From the IMG/VR virus record IMGVR_UViG_3300032245_001860, positions 186,001 to 250,000 of that record: a DNA stretch of 64,000 bases, one strand, 5' to 3'. The DNA is from a virus. Below the pieces are notes generated by a model that ran no database searches, had not been told where the DNA came from, and worked only from the letters and a program-made list of their open reading frames with translations. Shown here in pieces: positions 63,579 to 64,000 of the stretch. A program made the translations under genes and the position numbers. Position 1 is the first letter of the stretch; every line of letters begins with the position of its first letter.

Positions 63579-64000
63579 CTATGCACCACCAGCTGTTTGG
63601 GTGTATCTGTTTTGTGAAGATGGGTATCTTGAAATTGCAGTAGTAGCACCACCAGCATAACCGTATGATCCTGGGGTATTTACAATATTTAAGTCACCGA
63701 GCATTCTATTCATTTCATAAGTAACTTTTTGGCACTTGCTTGATAAGTTAGCATATGTGAGCTTTAAGTATGATGAAGCTACAGCCTTTTCAGTTGCTGT
63801 CATACCAGAAACTGCAGTATTGTAGTTTGTAATGGTTGTTGACAAGTTTGACAATATTGTAGCGAAATCACCAAATGAATCAGTGTAGTATGATGAAGCA
63901 ATAACTCCAAGAGGCGCAGTACCAGCTCTTAAGTCAGTCGGGTACTTTGCTGCTGAGTTGAATGTTACAGTTGTGATGTCATTTGCATCAAGAGCTTGGA
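63579..64000 (-). CDS. Virion-type protein, 5' end outside window
   Basis: On the minus strand the frame stays open from 63579 to the right edge: 140 sense codons with no stop and no ATG. The start therefore lies beyond 64000. A TTG at 63854 that could be taken as a start is internal. Visible sequence is Ser-, Thr-, Ala- and Tyr-rich ('DANDITTVTFNSAAKYP', 'TNYNTAVSGMTATEKAVAS', 'YGYAGGATTAISRYPSS'), typical of a virion structural protein. A helical stretch 'KCQKVTYEMNRMLGDL' precedes the flexible tail. The family is unknown. Confidence 0.75.
   Translation of the reverse strand, partial: QALDANDITTVTFNSAAKYPTDLRAGTAPLGVIASSYYTDSFGDFATILSNLSTTITNYNTAVSGMTATEKAVASSYLKLTYANLSSKCQKVTYEMNRMLGDLNIVNTPGSYGYAGGATTAISRYPSSQNRYTQTAGGA

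Noticed and set aside
63579-63854. A complete 91-residue gene starting at TTG 63854
   Set aside because: The frame stays open to the window edge with coding-like sequence, so the gene is longer and cut by the edge.

Overview
The window looks like part of the genome of a large tailed bacteriophage (jumbo-phage scale). It is AT-rich (about 30% GC by eye), densely packed, uses the standard code (TAA, TAG and TGA all act as stops) and has long same-strand runs of genes that touch or overlap by 1-8 bases. Five very long virion-type genes (about 3 to 8.5 kb each) carry adhesion and repeat modules typical of tail-fibre or surface proteins. Around them sit phage-encoded topoisomerase, helicase, chaperone, protease and lysis functions. 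No terminase, portal, major capsid, polymerase, integrase, tRNA or rRNA gene is visible. The host cannot be named. Good Shine-Dalgarno sites at many genes argue against a host that does not use them.

Layout. 1-18549 (+): four consecutive giant virion genes with Ig-like, beta-propeller/Asp-box, SwmB-like, PA14 and von Willebrand A modules; the first is cut by the window edge. 18611-22386 (+): a protease and chaperone cluster (subtilase, signal peptidase I, HtrA-like protease, DnaJ and two small proteins), closed by a strong hairpin. 22458-27482 (+): UvsW-like helicase, a divergent 23-codon mini-gene, a zinc protein, then DnaK, a MerC-like membrane protein and a DUF151-like protein in a translationally coupled set. 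27487-39119 (-): structural genes, including a 2708-residue protein made of about 85 copies of a 22-residue repeat. 39168-43803 (-): gyrase A and B. 43886-50957 (-): two small proteins and a 1951-residue protein with about a dozen 'NGIY' modules. 50976-53406 (-): PIN-PhoH ATPase and a second J-domain protein. 53438-64000: short blocks on alternating strands with a virion glucosaminidase, a protein ending in a MuF-like motif, a ClpX-like unfoldase, a macro-domain protein, a PAS-like protein, a tail-anchored coiled coil, zinc proteins, a lytic transglycosylase and a structural gene cut by the right edge.

How the parts fit together. The giant proteins probably form a complex adsorption apparatus. 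The DnaK/DnaJ/J-protein/ClpX set and the three serine proteases could fold, process or remodel such long repeat proteins, or act on host proteins; this is inference. A recurrent architecture is visible: several non-structural genes (dnaJ, helicase, dnaK, second J-protein, macro protein, and clpX one base off) have a TATAAT-like box starting exactly 12 bases before the start codon and no Shine-Dalgarno site. The structural genes mostly rely on Shine-Dalgarno sites or stop/start overlaps. This suggests a class of -35-poor promoters giving leaderless messages.
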